A stretch of DNA of 7,493 nucleotides from Acetobacteraceae bacterium. GTDB taxonomy: Bacteria; Pseudomonadota; Alphaproteobacteria; Acetobacterales; Acetobacteraceae. Positions 1-5,427 of this stretch are shown here, piece after piece. Both the position numbers and the translations under genes were made by a program. Under the pieces are notes generated by a model that was not told the origin of the DNA, searched no databases, and saw only the letters and a list, made by a program, of their open reading frames with translations. The stretch covers positions 1 to 7,493 of the forward strand of contig CANJXD010000279.1 in NCBI GenBank assembly GCA_947478535.1. The letters run 5' to 3'. Numbering within the stretch: position 1 is the stretch's first letter; each line of letters starts with the position of its first letter.

Positions 1-1117
1 CCGGCAGCGGCCAGTCATCGCCCGTGCGCCAGCGCCCGCCATGCAGCAACCGCCCCGCCGCATCCCTGCCCCCGCTGCCGCCGCCCATGACGAAGACGCG
101 CAGGCGCGGCTCCTCCGTCCCCGGCTTCTCCTTCAGCCAGCGGTCGAAGAATCGCAGGCGGAATTCGCGCCAATCACCGGCCCAGGAATCGATGGTCGCG
201 GCCGGGCCGAACTCCACCTCCCCGAAGGCGGTCTCGCTGCGGTTGCCATGCGTCCAGGGGCCGAGGATCAGCCATTGCGGCCCGCGCCCGGCATCGCTCA
301 ACCCGCGAAAATTCTCCGTCGCCGTGCGCGGATAGGGATCGTACCAGGACGACATGTGCACCATCGGCACGGCCGCGTAGCGGTGGTGCCACGCCTTCGC
401 GCAGAGCCCGAGGCGCTGCCAGTAGTCATCCCGCGTGCCGTGTTCCCATTGCTCGAACAGATAGTCCTCGTAGTCCGGCGCGTGGCGCACCGGCGAATGG
501 CCGCGCTTCCACGGAAACCGGTGAAACCACGCGCGCAGATCCTCCGCCGCGAAGGCCGCGGCGCGCACGGGGTCCGCCTGCGTCTCCGGCGCCAGGCGGC
601 CCTGGTTGAAGGCCCAGCTCGCCTGCTTCAGCTCGAAGGCGCCACCACGGCGGATGCCGCCATTCCAGGCATCGGAAAACCCGCCGCTGTCGAGGATCTG
701 CGCCGCGAGCCCCGGTGGATCGAGGCAGCCCAGCGCCGCCTGGGTATGCGCGGCATAGCTGAGGCCCATGGTGCCGATGCGCCCATTGCACCAGGGCTGC
801 GCGACGATCCAGGCGCAGCAATCGTAGCCATCCTCCCCATCCGACAAATACTTGATGAATTCCCCTTCGCTGGCGTAGCGGCCGCGGCAATCCTGGGTGA
901 CCAGGGCGTAGCCCTGCGCGGTGAAGAAAGCCGCCATCGCTTCCCGCGACATCGGGTTCGCGTCCGCCGCTGTGCGTTCGGAGCGGGAGACCTCGCGCTT
1001 GCCATAGGGCGTGCGTTCGAGAATGACCGGCCAGGGCCCTTCGCCCCCCGGCAGATGCACATCCGTGGCGAGCCGCACGCCGTCGCGGCAACTGACAAAA
1101 TGCTCCTGCCGGGTCAT
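1..1117 (-). CDS. CocE/NonD-family serine hydrolase (X-Pro dipeptidyl-peptidase S15 type), 3' end cut by window edge
   Basis: The frame is open from an ATG at 1117 to the left edge with no stop, giving 372 visible residues of a family that usually runs about 550-670. It starts MTRQEHFVSCRDGVRLATDV, the usual beginning of CocE/NonD esterases. The catalytic triad of the cocaine esterase/PepX fold can be placed: nucleophile Ser120 in GLSYAAHTQ, Asp260 in SSWYDPY, and His290 in GPWTHG; spacing agrees with the triad Ser117/Asp259/His287 of cocaine esterase. The helical cap lies between residues of about 145 and 240. The C-terminal jelly-roll domain is only entered (VMGGG, then GGRWRTGDDWPLP) before the edge. 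The motif has Ala where the family usually has Gly (GxSYxG). The start overlaps the stop of the preceding dehydrogenase gene as ATGA and has no good Shine-Dalgarno of its own, so coupled translation is likely. These enzymes cleave esters or amides; the substrate is unknown. No signal peptide is seen, so it is probably cytoplasmic. Confidence 0.92.
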   Translation of the reverse strand, partial: MTRQEHFVSCRDGVRLATDVHLPGGEGPWPVILERTPYGKREVSRSERTAADANPMSREAMAAFFTAQGYALVTQDCRGRYASEGEFIKYLSDGEDGYDCCAWIVAQPWCNGRIGTMGLSYAAHTQAALGCLDPPGLAAQILDSGGFSDAWNGGIRRGGAFELKQASWAFNQGRLAPETQADPVRAAAFAAEDLRAWFHRFPWKRGHSPVRHAPDYEDYLFEQWEHGTRDDYWQRLGLCAKAWHHRYAAVPMVHMSSWYDPYPRTATENFRGLSDAGRGPQWLILGPWTHGNRSETAFGEVEFGPAATIDSWAGDWREFRLRFFDRWLKEKPGTEEPRLRVFVMGGGSGGRDAAGRLLHGGRWRTGDDWPLP

Positions 1118-2517
1118 GTCTGGTCGGGCAGCATCTTGCCGGGATTCATGATCCCCAGCGGGTCGAGCGCTGCCTTCACCGCCCGCATGACCGCCACCCC
1201 TGGCCCGTGTTCGAGCGCCATGAATTTGCGCTTGCCGAGCCCCACGCCGTGCTCTCCGGTGCAGGTGCCTTCCAGTGCGATGGCGCGCTTCACCAGCCGC
1301 GCGTTGAATTCCTCCGCCACCGCCAATTCCGCTGGGCTGTTCGGGTCGATGCAGAAACCCAGATGAAAATTCCCGTCGCCGACATGGCCGAGCATGGCGA
1401 CAAAGAAGGGCAGCGCGCCCGTCTCACCCTCTGTCCAGCGCACGAGCTCCACGAGTCGGGAGAGCGGCACGCAGACATCCGTCGCCCAGACCCGCCCGCC
1501 CGGCCGCATGCCCTGGATGGCGTATTGCACGTTGTGCCGCACATGCCACAGGCGGTTCAGCGCCTCCTGCCCCGTCGCGCGCTCGAAGTCGGAACCACCG
1601 TGATCGGCGGCCAGTTCCTGCGCCGTCACGGCCTGTTCCTCCACGCCCTGCGGCGTGCCGTGGAATTCGAAGAACACCGTCGGCACTTCCGGCATTTGCA
1701 GCCGGAAATGCTTGTTCACGGCCTGCATCGTCCGCCCATCCAGCAGCTCCGCCCGCGCCACCGGCACGCCGCATTGCACGAGCGAGGTCACCGTCGCGAC
1801 GGCGGAGGCGACATCGGGAAACCGGCAGATCGCCGCTGAGACCGCCTCCGGCACGCCATAGAGCCGCAGCGTCACCTCCGTGATGACGCCGAGCGTCCCC
1901 TCGGAGCCCACCAGCAGCCGAGTCAGGTCATAGCCGGAGGACGATTTGCGCGCCCGGCTCGCGCTGCGCAGCACCGTGCCATCCGCCATCACGGCGGTGA
2001 CGGAGATGACATTCTCCCGCATCGTGCCGTAGCGCACGGCGTTGGTGCCGGAAGCCCGCGTCGCCGTCATGCCGCCGAGGGTCGCATCCGCGCCGGGATC
2101 GACGGGAAAGAACAGCCCCTGGTCGCGCAGGTGGTTGTTCAACTGGTGGCGCGTGACGCCGGCCTGCACCGTGACATCGAGGTCCCCCGGCCGCACCGCG
2201 AGGATGGCGTTCATGCCGGAAAGGTCGATGCACACACCGCCCGCCACCGCCACGACATGCCCTTCCATCGAGGTGCCGGCGCCGAAGGGAATGACCGGCA
2301 CCCGATGCGCCGCGCACAGCTTCACCAGTTCTGCCACCTCCTCCGTCGAGGCGACGCGGGCGACCGCCTGGGGTGGGTGCGGGGCATGGTAGGATTCGCC
2401 GCGCCCATGCTGTTCCAGGTCCGCCGCACGGCGCGACAGCCGATCCCCGAGCAGGGCCTGCAAGGCGGCGATCAGCGGCGCCGGCAATGCGGCAGGCGGG
2501 CGAGAAAGGGCGTTCAT
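1114..2517 (-). CDS. FAD-linked 2-hydroxyacid dehydrogenase (GlcD/DLD type, probable D-lactate or glycolate dehydrogenase)
   Basis: A 467-residue protein of the PCMH/VAO flavoprotein fold, full length for the single-chain D-lactate dehydrogenase (cytochrome) and GlcD group. Visible motifs: the FAD pyrophosphate loop PFGAGTSMEGH (77-87), the second FAD-contacting stretch GADATLGGMTATRASGTNA (142-160), VGSEGTLGVITE (203-214), and in the C-terminal FAD-oxidase domain GHVGDGNFH (377-385), GEHGVGLGK (421-429) and NPGK (458-461). Histidines 378, 385 and 423 with Glu422 fit the metal and substrate site known in the family. It should oxidise a D-2-hydroxy acid to the 2-oxo acid and pass electrons to the respiratory chain; the exact acid (lactate, glycolate, 2-hydroxyglutarate or other) cannot be read off. 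The ATG at 2517 is preceded by AGGA with a 6-base spacer, which fixes the start. It lies 66 bases after the alpha/beta hydrolase gene and overlaps the CocE-like gene by 4 bases, so it sits inside one operon. Confidence 0.93.
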   Translation of the reverse strand: MNALSRPPAALPAPLIAALQALLGDRLSRRAADLEQHGRGESYHAPHPPQAVARVASTEEVAELVKLCAAHRVPVIPFGAGTSMEGHVVAVAGGVCIDLSGMNAILAVRPGDLDVTVQAGVTRHQLNNHLRDQGLFFPVDPGADATLGGMTATRASGTNAVRYGTMRENVISVTAVMADGTVLRSASRARKSSSGYDLTRLLVGSEGTLGVITEVTLRLYGVPEAVSAAICRFPDVASAVATVTSLVQCGVPVARAELLDGRTMQAVNKHFRLQMPEVPTVFFEFHGTPQGVEEQAVTAQELAADHGGSDFERATGQEALNRLWHVRHNVQYAIQGMRPGGRVWATDVCVPLSRLVELVRWTEGETGALPFFVAMLGHVGDGNFHLGFCIDPNSPAELAVAEEFNARLVKRAIALEGTCTGEHGVGLGKRKFMALEHGPGVAVMRAVKAALDPLGIMNPGKMLPDQT

Positions 2518-2521
2518 CGGT

Positions 2522-2564
2522 GGTCCTGGCGCTCGGCTCAGGCGAGCGTGGCGGCGCCAGGACC
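2522..2564 (-). promoter_or_regulatory. 11-bp perfect inverted repeat over the dehydrogenase ribosome-binding site
   Basis: GGTCCTGGCGC (2522-2532) and GCGCCAGGACC (2554-2564) are perfect inverted copies separated by 21 bases. In the leftward mRNA the 3' arm contains the AGGA Shine-Dalgarno of the dehydrogenase gene and ends 4 bases before its ATG. The loop can form a further small stem (GCTC/GAGC). No U-tract follows, so it does not look like a normal intrinsic terminator. It could be a translation-control hairpin, an RNA-processing or stability element between operon genes, or an operator dyad; the sequence alone does not decide. Confidence 0.55.
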
Positions 2565-2583
2565 CCCGGTCAACGGTGGCCGA

Positions 2584-3399
2584 TCATCCCCTGGCGGCGA
2601 TGAAGCGCAGCACGTCCCGCGCGCAGCGTTCCGGCGCGGCATCGCCGATATTGTGCGGCATGCCCTCGTAGCTCACGAGTTCCGAATCCGGGATGGAATT
2701 CGCCATGCGCTGGTAGATGCTGTTGTCGCCGATCGGCTCATGCCCGGGCTCGACGATCATGGTCGGGCAGGCGATGCGCGGCAGGTCGTCGGACCAGTCG
2801 CGCGACGACATGTGGGTGACGAAGCGACCGATCCAGGCCGGGTCGTTCTGCCCGACCTGGCGGCAGAACCAATCGACCACCGCCGGATCCACATCATGCC
2901 CGAAGCGGTCGGCGGCGGTGGCGCGCACGAAGGCCTCGATCCCCACCTCCGCGATCCGCGCCGGCCAGGTGGCGGCCTGCGTACCCTTCAGCCCGGGTGT
3001 GGAGGCGAACAGCGACAGCGTCGCCACCCGTTCCGGGCTCTCGATCGCCAGGCGCTGGCTGACATAGCCGCCGGCGGAAAGCCCCACGACATGTGCCTTC
3101 GCCACCCCCAGCAGGTCCAGCAGCTCTCGTGCATCCTGCACCAGGCGTTCCAGGCTGAAGGGCGTCGTCTCCGGCGGAATCTCGGAAGACCCGTGGCCGC
3201 GCAGCTCCAGGCTGATCGTCGCGTGCTGGCGGGCGATGATCGGCGTCCAGCCATACCAGCGGCGGTACCGGCCCATCGCCGCGTGCAGCATCAGCACCGG
3301 CGTGCCCTGCGCGCGCCAGGGGTCGGTGAAGTCATCCACCCGGTAGGCGAGCTTCACGCCATCGCCGGTGGTGAAGAACGACATGCTCGGCGCGATCAT
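2584..3399 (-). CDS. Alpha/beta hydrolase (single-domain, esterase/lactonase-like)
   Basis: A 271-residue alpha/beta-hydrolase-fold protein, normal length for the family. The oxyanion region is MLHAAMGRYRRW (37-48), with HAAMG in place of the usual HG. It is followed by ELRGHGSS (65-72). The nucleophile elbow is GLSAGG with Ser108, and the C-terminal histidine is His249 in EGMPHNIGD. The acid, normally Asp just before Pro in the strand-7 loop, appears to be Glu221 in PGHEPIGD, although Asp225 is close. No signal peptide, so it is cytoplasmic. The ATG at 3399 is chosen because GGGAG lies 8 bases upstream; Met6 is a weaker alternative. It may cleave an ester, enol-lactone or C-C bond. Its place between a solute receptor and a 2-hydroxyacid dehydrogenase suggests it works on the imported compound, but that is inference. 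The gene is 55 bases after the receptor gene. Confidence 0.9.
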   Translation of the reverse strand: MIAPSMSFFTTGDGVKLAYRVDDFTDPWRAQGTPVLMLHAAMGRYRRWYGWTPIIARQHATISLELRGHGSSEIPPETTPFSLERLVQDARELLDLLGVAKAHVVGLSAGGYVSQRLAIESPERVATLSLFASTPGLKGTQAATWPARIAEVGIEAFVRATAADRFGHDVDPAVVDWFCRQVGQNDPAWIGRFVTHMSSRDWSDDLPRIACPTMIVEPGHEPIGDNSIYQRMANSIPDSELVSYEGMPHNIGDAAPERCARDVLRFIAARG

Positions 3400-3455
3400 C
3401 GCCCATACTCCCAGAAAGTGTCGTGCCAGTCGCGCCCGTGGTGGAAGCAGCTGCT
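3396..3455 (-). pseudogene. Possible C-terminal remnant of a lost gene before the alpha/beta hydrolase
   Basis: In the short gap between the receptor stop and the hydrolase ATG, one frame reads SSCFHHGRDWHDTFWEYGR and then stops at TGA, which overlaps the hydrolase ATG as ATGA. The dense aromatic, His and Asp content and the GC-rich third positions look more like a conserved protein tail than random spacer. Two other real gene junctions in this window use the same ATGA overlap. Upstream of about 3455 the frame runs antisense-like through the receptor gene and makes no sense as protein, so only the tail would survive. No family could be assigned. It may be coincidence, since 19 codons is short. 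Confidence 0.25.
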
Positions 3456-4429
3456 CAATCCGGGCGGATATTCGCGGCGCGGATCACGGCGGTGAAGCGC
3501 GCCGTCTCCCGCTGGAGGGTCTCCGCGTACCGCGCAGCGCCGGCGCCGGCCGGGACGAAGCCCAGATCGTTCAGCCGCTGCTTCAGGTCGGGGCGCATCA
3601 CCGCCTCGTTGAACGCCGTGGCCAGGCGCTCGATCACCGGCTGCGGTGTGCCCGCGCGCGTCAGCAGCCCCCAATGCGTGTAGAGATCGACGCCGGGCAG
3701 GCCGAGTTCCTTGAAGGTCGGCACATCCGGGAAGGAATCGGCGCGCGCCTCGCCCGTCACGGCCAGGGCTCGCACGCGGCCGCTGGCGATATGCGGGGCG
3801 GACGCGCTCAGGCCGTTCACGCCCAGCGGCACATGCCCGGCGATGATGTCGTTCATCGCCGGCCCGGTGCCGCGATAGGGCAGGTGTGTCAGGTCGATCC
3901 CGGCCTCGGCCTTCAGCATCTCCCCCACCAGATGCGTCGGCGCGCCATTGCCGCCGGAGGCGTAGGCCAGGCTGCCCGGCCGCGCCTTCGCCAGCGCGAT
4001 CAATTCGGGCAGCGTCCGCGCCGGCACGGAGGGATGCGCCAGCAGCACCACCGGCGCGTAGGCCAGGATGGTGATCGGCGCGAAATCCCGCGCGCTGTCA
4101 TAGGGCAGCGACGGCAGCAGCCCCGGATTGATGACGAAGGTGCTGTCCAGCGCCACCAGCGTGTAGCCGTCTGGCTCCGCCCGGGCGATGATTTCGGTGC
4201 CCACCACGCTCGCTGCGCCGGCCCGGTTCTCGATCACCAATTGCTGCCCCAGGGCACGGGAGACATAGGGCTCCAGGATGCGGAGCAGGTTGTCCGTGCC
4301 CCCGCCCGGGCCGAAGGGGATGACCAGGCGGATGGACCGGCTGGGGAAGGTGGTCTGGGCCTGGGCGTCCAGGCCCATGAGGGTGGTGGCGCCGAGGGCA
4401 CCGAGGATGGCGCGTCGCTGCAAACGCAT
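3455..4429 (-). CDS. Bug-family (tripartite tricarboxylate transporter type) periplasmic solute receptor
   Basis: A 324-residue exported protein with Bug/TctC hallmarks: FPSRSIRLVIPFGPGGGTD just after the signal peptide, VIENRAGAASVVGTE, AEPDGYTL, LPYDSARDFAPITIL, the central YASGGNGAPTHLVGE, and the usual ending AVIRAANIRPD. The signal peptide is MRLQRRAILGALGATTLMGL with likely cleavage after AQA (about residue 24); the twin arginine makes Tat export conceivable. The frame stays open 20 codons upstream, but the ATG at 4429 is preferred because it begins the signal peptide and has GGAAGG 9 bases upstream. Bug proteins bind small carboxylates or aromatic acids. No membrane partners (TctA/TctB) are seen here, so this is an orphan receptor, which is common in lineages with many Bug copies. 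It heads the leftward operon and may deliver or sense the substrate handled by the hydrolases and the flavin dehydrogenase behind it. Confidence 0.93.
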   Translation of the reverse strand: MRLQRRAILGALGATTLMGLDAQAQTTFPSRSIRLVIPFGPGGGTDNLLRILEPYVSRALGQQLVIENRAGAASVVGTEIIARAEPDGYTLVALDSTFVINPGLLPSLPYDSARDFAPITILAYAPVVLLAHPSVPARTLPELIALAKARPGSLAYASGGNGAPTHLVGEMLKAEAGIDLTHLPYRGTGPAMNDIIAGHVPLGVNGLSASAPHIASGRVRALAVTGEARADSFPDVPTFKELGLPGVDLYTHWGLLTRAGTPQPVIERLATAFNEAVMRPDLKQRLNDLGFVPAGAGAARYAETLQRETARFTAVIRAANIRPD

Positions 4430-4460
4430 GGGGGCAAGCCTTCCGGATCTGTCGCCGCGG

Positions 4461-4489
4461 AGCCTATGCCCCCCCCACGGGCGCGCCAA
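4461..4489 (-). promoter_or_regulatory. Candidate sigma-70-like promoter for the leftward operon
   Basis: On the minus strand TTGGCG (4489-4484) is followed after 17 bases by TAGGCT (4466-4461), about 30 bases before the receptor ATG. Spacing is ideal but the hexamers match the consensus only in part (4 of 6 and 3 of 6), and GC-rich genomes often diverge, so this is only a candidate. Confidence 0.3.
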
Positions 4490-4498
4490 GCGGCATCA

Positions 4499-4548
4499 CC
4501 TTTTCGGAACCAAGCGATGCCAACCTGCGCTTGCGCGCGGCGAAAAGG
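4499..4548. repeat. Nested dyad in the divergent control region
   Basis: Outer arms CCTTTTCG (4499-4506) and CGAAAAGG (4541-4548) are perfect inverted copies. Inside them CAAGCG (4511-4516) and CGCTTG (4528-4533) form a second perfect inverted pair around an 11-base loop. It lies between the receptor promoter candidate and the FixK/FNR-like box. It may be operator half-sites or a hairpin in a transcript; no T-run follows either arm, so a terminator is unlikely. Confidence 0.4.
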
Positions 4549-4612
4549 GGCGTGGTGATGACAAGTGGCAACCCATTGGAGCATCCCATAGGGCCATCCC
4601 AAGGGGGCAGGC

Positions 4613-4626
4613 TTGCTCTGGATCAA
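4613..4626 (+). promoter_or_regulatory. FixK/FNR-type binding box upstream of the CBS gene
   Basis: TTGCTCTGGATCAA fits the FixK-type consensus TTG(A/C)-N6-(T/G)CAA at every defined position and the FNR box TTGAT-N4-ATCAA at 9 of 10. Its centre (4619.5) is about 41-45 bases before bases 4661-4664, where transcription would begin if CATTCT (4652-4657) is the -10 element. That is the class II activator position of CRP/FNR proteins. The likely target is the rightward CBS gene starting 65 bases downstream; the leftward receptor gene is nearly 190 bases away. Confidence 0.6.
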
Positions 4627-4684
4627 GGCGCGGACGGGAAGGTTGGCCCTTCATTCTGTGACAAAATGATGAAGGGGGCCGAGA

Positions 4685-5107
4685 ATGCGCGACCGCAGCA
4701 TGGGCGACCTGGTCAAGGACCAGCTTCCCCTCGCTCTGCCGCCCGAAACCCCGGTTGCGGAGGCCTGCGCCGCTATGCACGCAAGGCGCGTCGGCGCCGT
4801 GCTGGTGGTGGAAGGCGGGGACCGCCTGGTGGGCATCTTCACGGGCCGTGACGCGCTGCGCTGCCTGTCCACGGCGTGTGACGCCCGCGCCACCACCCTT
4901 GCCCAGGTGATGACGCCCAACCCCACCACCATGGCCCCGCAGGGCCATGCGATGGAAGCGCTGCGCCTGCTGGACAATGCCGGCTTCCGCCACCTGCCGA
5001 TCTGCGAGGGCGGGCGCCTGCGGGGCGTCGTCTCCCGCTACGATTTCCGCGCCCGCGAACACGCCCGGCTGGATGAGGAAACCGGGTACTTCGAGCGGTT
5101 GCGATAA
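4685..5107 (+). CDS. Two-CBS-domain protein
   Basis: A 140-residue protein made almost entirely of one Bateman module. CBS1 spans about residues 7-62 (ETPVAEACAAMHARRVGAVL, then GIFTGRD at 50-56) and CBS2 about 72-123 (AQVMTPNP at 73-80, then HLPICEGGRLRGVVSRYDF). The tail ends RLDEETGYFERLR, a C-terminal pattern I recognise from small alphaproteobacterial CBS proteins. CBS pairs bind adenine nucleotides and act as energy or redox sensors on partner proteins; no effector domain is present, so any partner is elsewhere. Being soluble with no signal peptide, it is cytoplasmic. The ATG at 4685 has AAGGGGG with a 6-base spacer. It is the only plus-strand gene, divergent from the receptor operon, and a FixK/FNR-type box in front suggests induction at low oxygen (inference). 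Asp120 and Arg118 sit where many CBS2 repeats have the SxRD motif, here changed to SRYD. Confidence 0.9.
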   Translation: MRDRSMGDLVKDQLPLALPPETPVAEACAAMHARRVGAVLVVEGGDRLVGIFTGRDALRCLSTACDARATTLAQVMTPNPTTMAPQGHAMEALRLLDNAGFRHLPICEGGRLRGVVSRYDFRAREHARLDEETGYFERLR

Positions 5108-5142
5108 AGCGTCCCGCGCCCGCTCAGGTCTGCTCCACAACC

Positions 5143-5229
5143 ACGCATGCGGGATCCAGGCCGGGCATCGAGGTTCGACCGCGGCCCATCGAACAGCAGC
5201 ACCTCCGGCCCCGGCGTCGCCTCCGCCCT
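5143..5229 (-). pseudogene. Relic of an ABC transporter ATPase (Walker B / D-loop segment)
   Basis: One minus-strand frame reads RAEATPGPEVLLFDGPRSNL and then DARPGSRMR, clearly derived from the ABC ATPase stretch (RALAPxPEVLLFDEPLSNLDARLRxxMR) that follows the signature motif. Bases 5164-5209 match 5977-6022 of the neighbouring intact ATPase gene at 40 of 46 positions, including 16 identical in a row, in the same orientation. The catalytic Glu of Walker B is changed to Gly (DEP to DGP), the leucine of the D-loop run to Arg, and no Walker A, signature or H-loop is found around it. It is a fragment of a second, probably MalK/PotA-type ATPase gene that was deleted, or a partial copy of the neighbour. 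The FDEP and RxxMR pattern is closer to the MalK/UgpC style than to the local gene, so an independent gene seems likelier. Confidence 0.75.
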
Positions 5230-5230
5230 G

Positions 5231-5395
5231 TTACGCGTGTCGCGCTTGCGGAAGTCGCGTCACCAGCGTGCCGCCCTGGATGATGAGGTCGAGCGGTATG
5301 GCGCTCGAACCCCCGCGCGCGTCGAGCGTGCCCTGCGCCGCGGCCAGGGTGGCGTTAAGCGCCAGGGCCGTTATCGGCAGGCGGCGACGCATCAT
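5231..5395 (-). CDS. Doubtful 54-codon frame with signal-peptide-like start
   Basis: Starting at ATG 5395 the frame reads MMRRRLPITALALNATLAAA, a typical export signal (three Arg, hydrophobic core, small residues), then about 34 residues including AIPLDLIIQGGTLVT, and stops at TAA 5231-5233. No well-placed Shine-Dalgarno is present. It lies 32 bases after the ATPase stop and directly before the ATPase relic. It could be the start of a broken exported-protein gene, perhaps a solute-binding protein of the lost transporter, or a chance frame. No family is recognised. Confidence 0.25.
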   Translation of the reverse strand: MMRRRLPITALALNATLAAAQGTLDARGGSSAIPLDLIIQGGTLVTRLPQARHA

Positions 5396-5415
5396 GGCAG
5401 GTTTCACTACCTGCC
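5396..5415 (-). terminator. Hairpin just after the ABC ATPase stop
   Basis: GGCAGGT (5396-5402) and ACCTGCC (5409-5415) form a perfect 7-bp stem with a 6-base loop, 13 bases past the ATPase stop codon in the leftward transcript. No U-run follows, so it may stabilise the 3' end or be a Rho-linked or degenerate terminator rather than a canonical one. Confidence 0.35.
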
Positions 5416-5427
5416 GGAGCAGTCTTC

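Larger units (their letters stand above)
5108..5427. other. 320-base gap without a convincing intact gene
   Basis: Between the CBS stop and the ABC ATPase stop, whose genes converge, there is a decayed ABC ATPase fragment, a 54-codon frame with a signal-peptide-like start, and a hairpin beside the ATPase stop (listed separately). I see no RNA gene, no tRNA and no convincing intrinsic terminator for the CBS gene here. Confidence 0.6.

Noticed and set aside
41..1366. Long open frame on the plus strand (441 codons)
   Set aside because: It is antisense to the CocE-like gene and the end of the dehydrogenase gene, both with clear catalytic motifs; the product is Arg/Ala/Pro-rich with no recognisable domain, as expected from GC-rich shadow frames.
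3411..3429. Sigma-54-like site on the minus strand (CTGGCACG-N4-TTTCT) before the alpha/beta hydrolase
   Set aside because: The -24 part is perfect, but the -12 part lacks the key G of TTGC, and transcription would start almost at the ATG, leaving out the GGGAG ribosome-binding site. Probably chance.
2131..4558. Two long plus-strand frames (454 and 396 codons)
   Set aside because: They are opposite the dehydrogenase, alpha/beta hydrolase and Bug receptor genes and show low-complexity, His/Arg/Gln-rich translations without motifs.
5143..5150. Short palindrome around CGCATGCG after the CBS gene as a terminator
   Set aside because: The self-complementary 8-mer has no loop and no T-run; it gives no support for a terminator.
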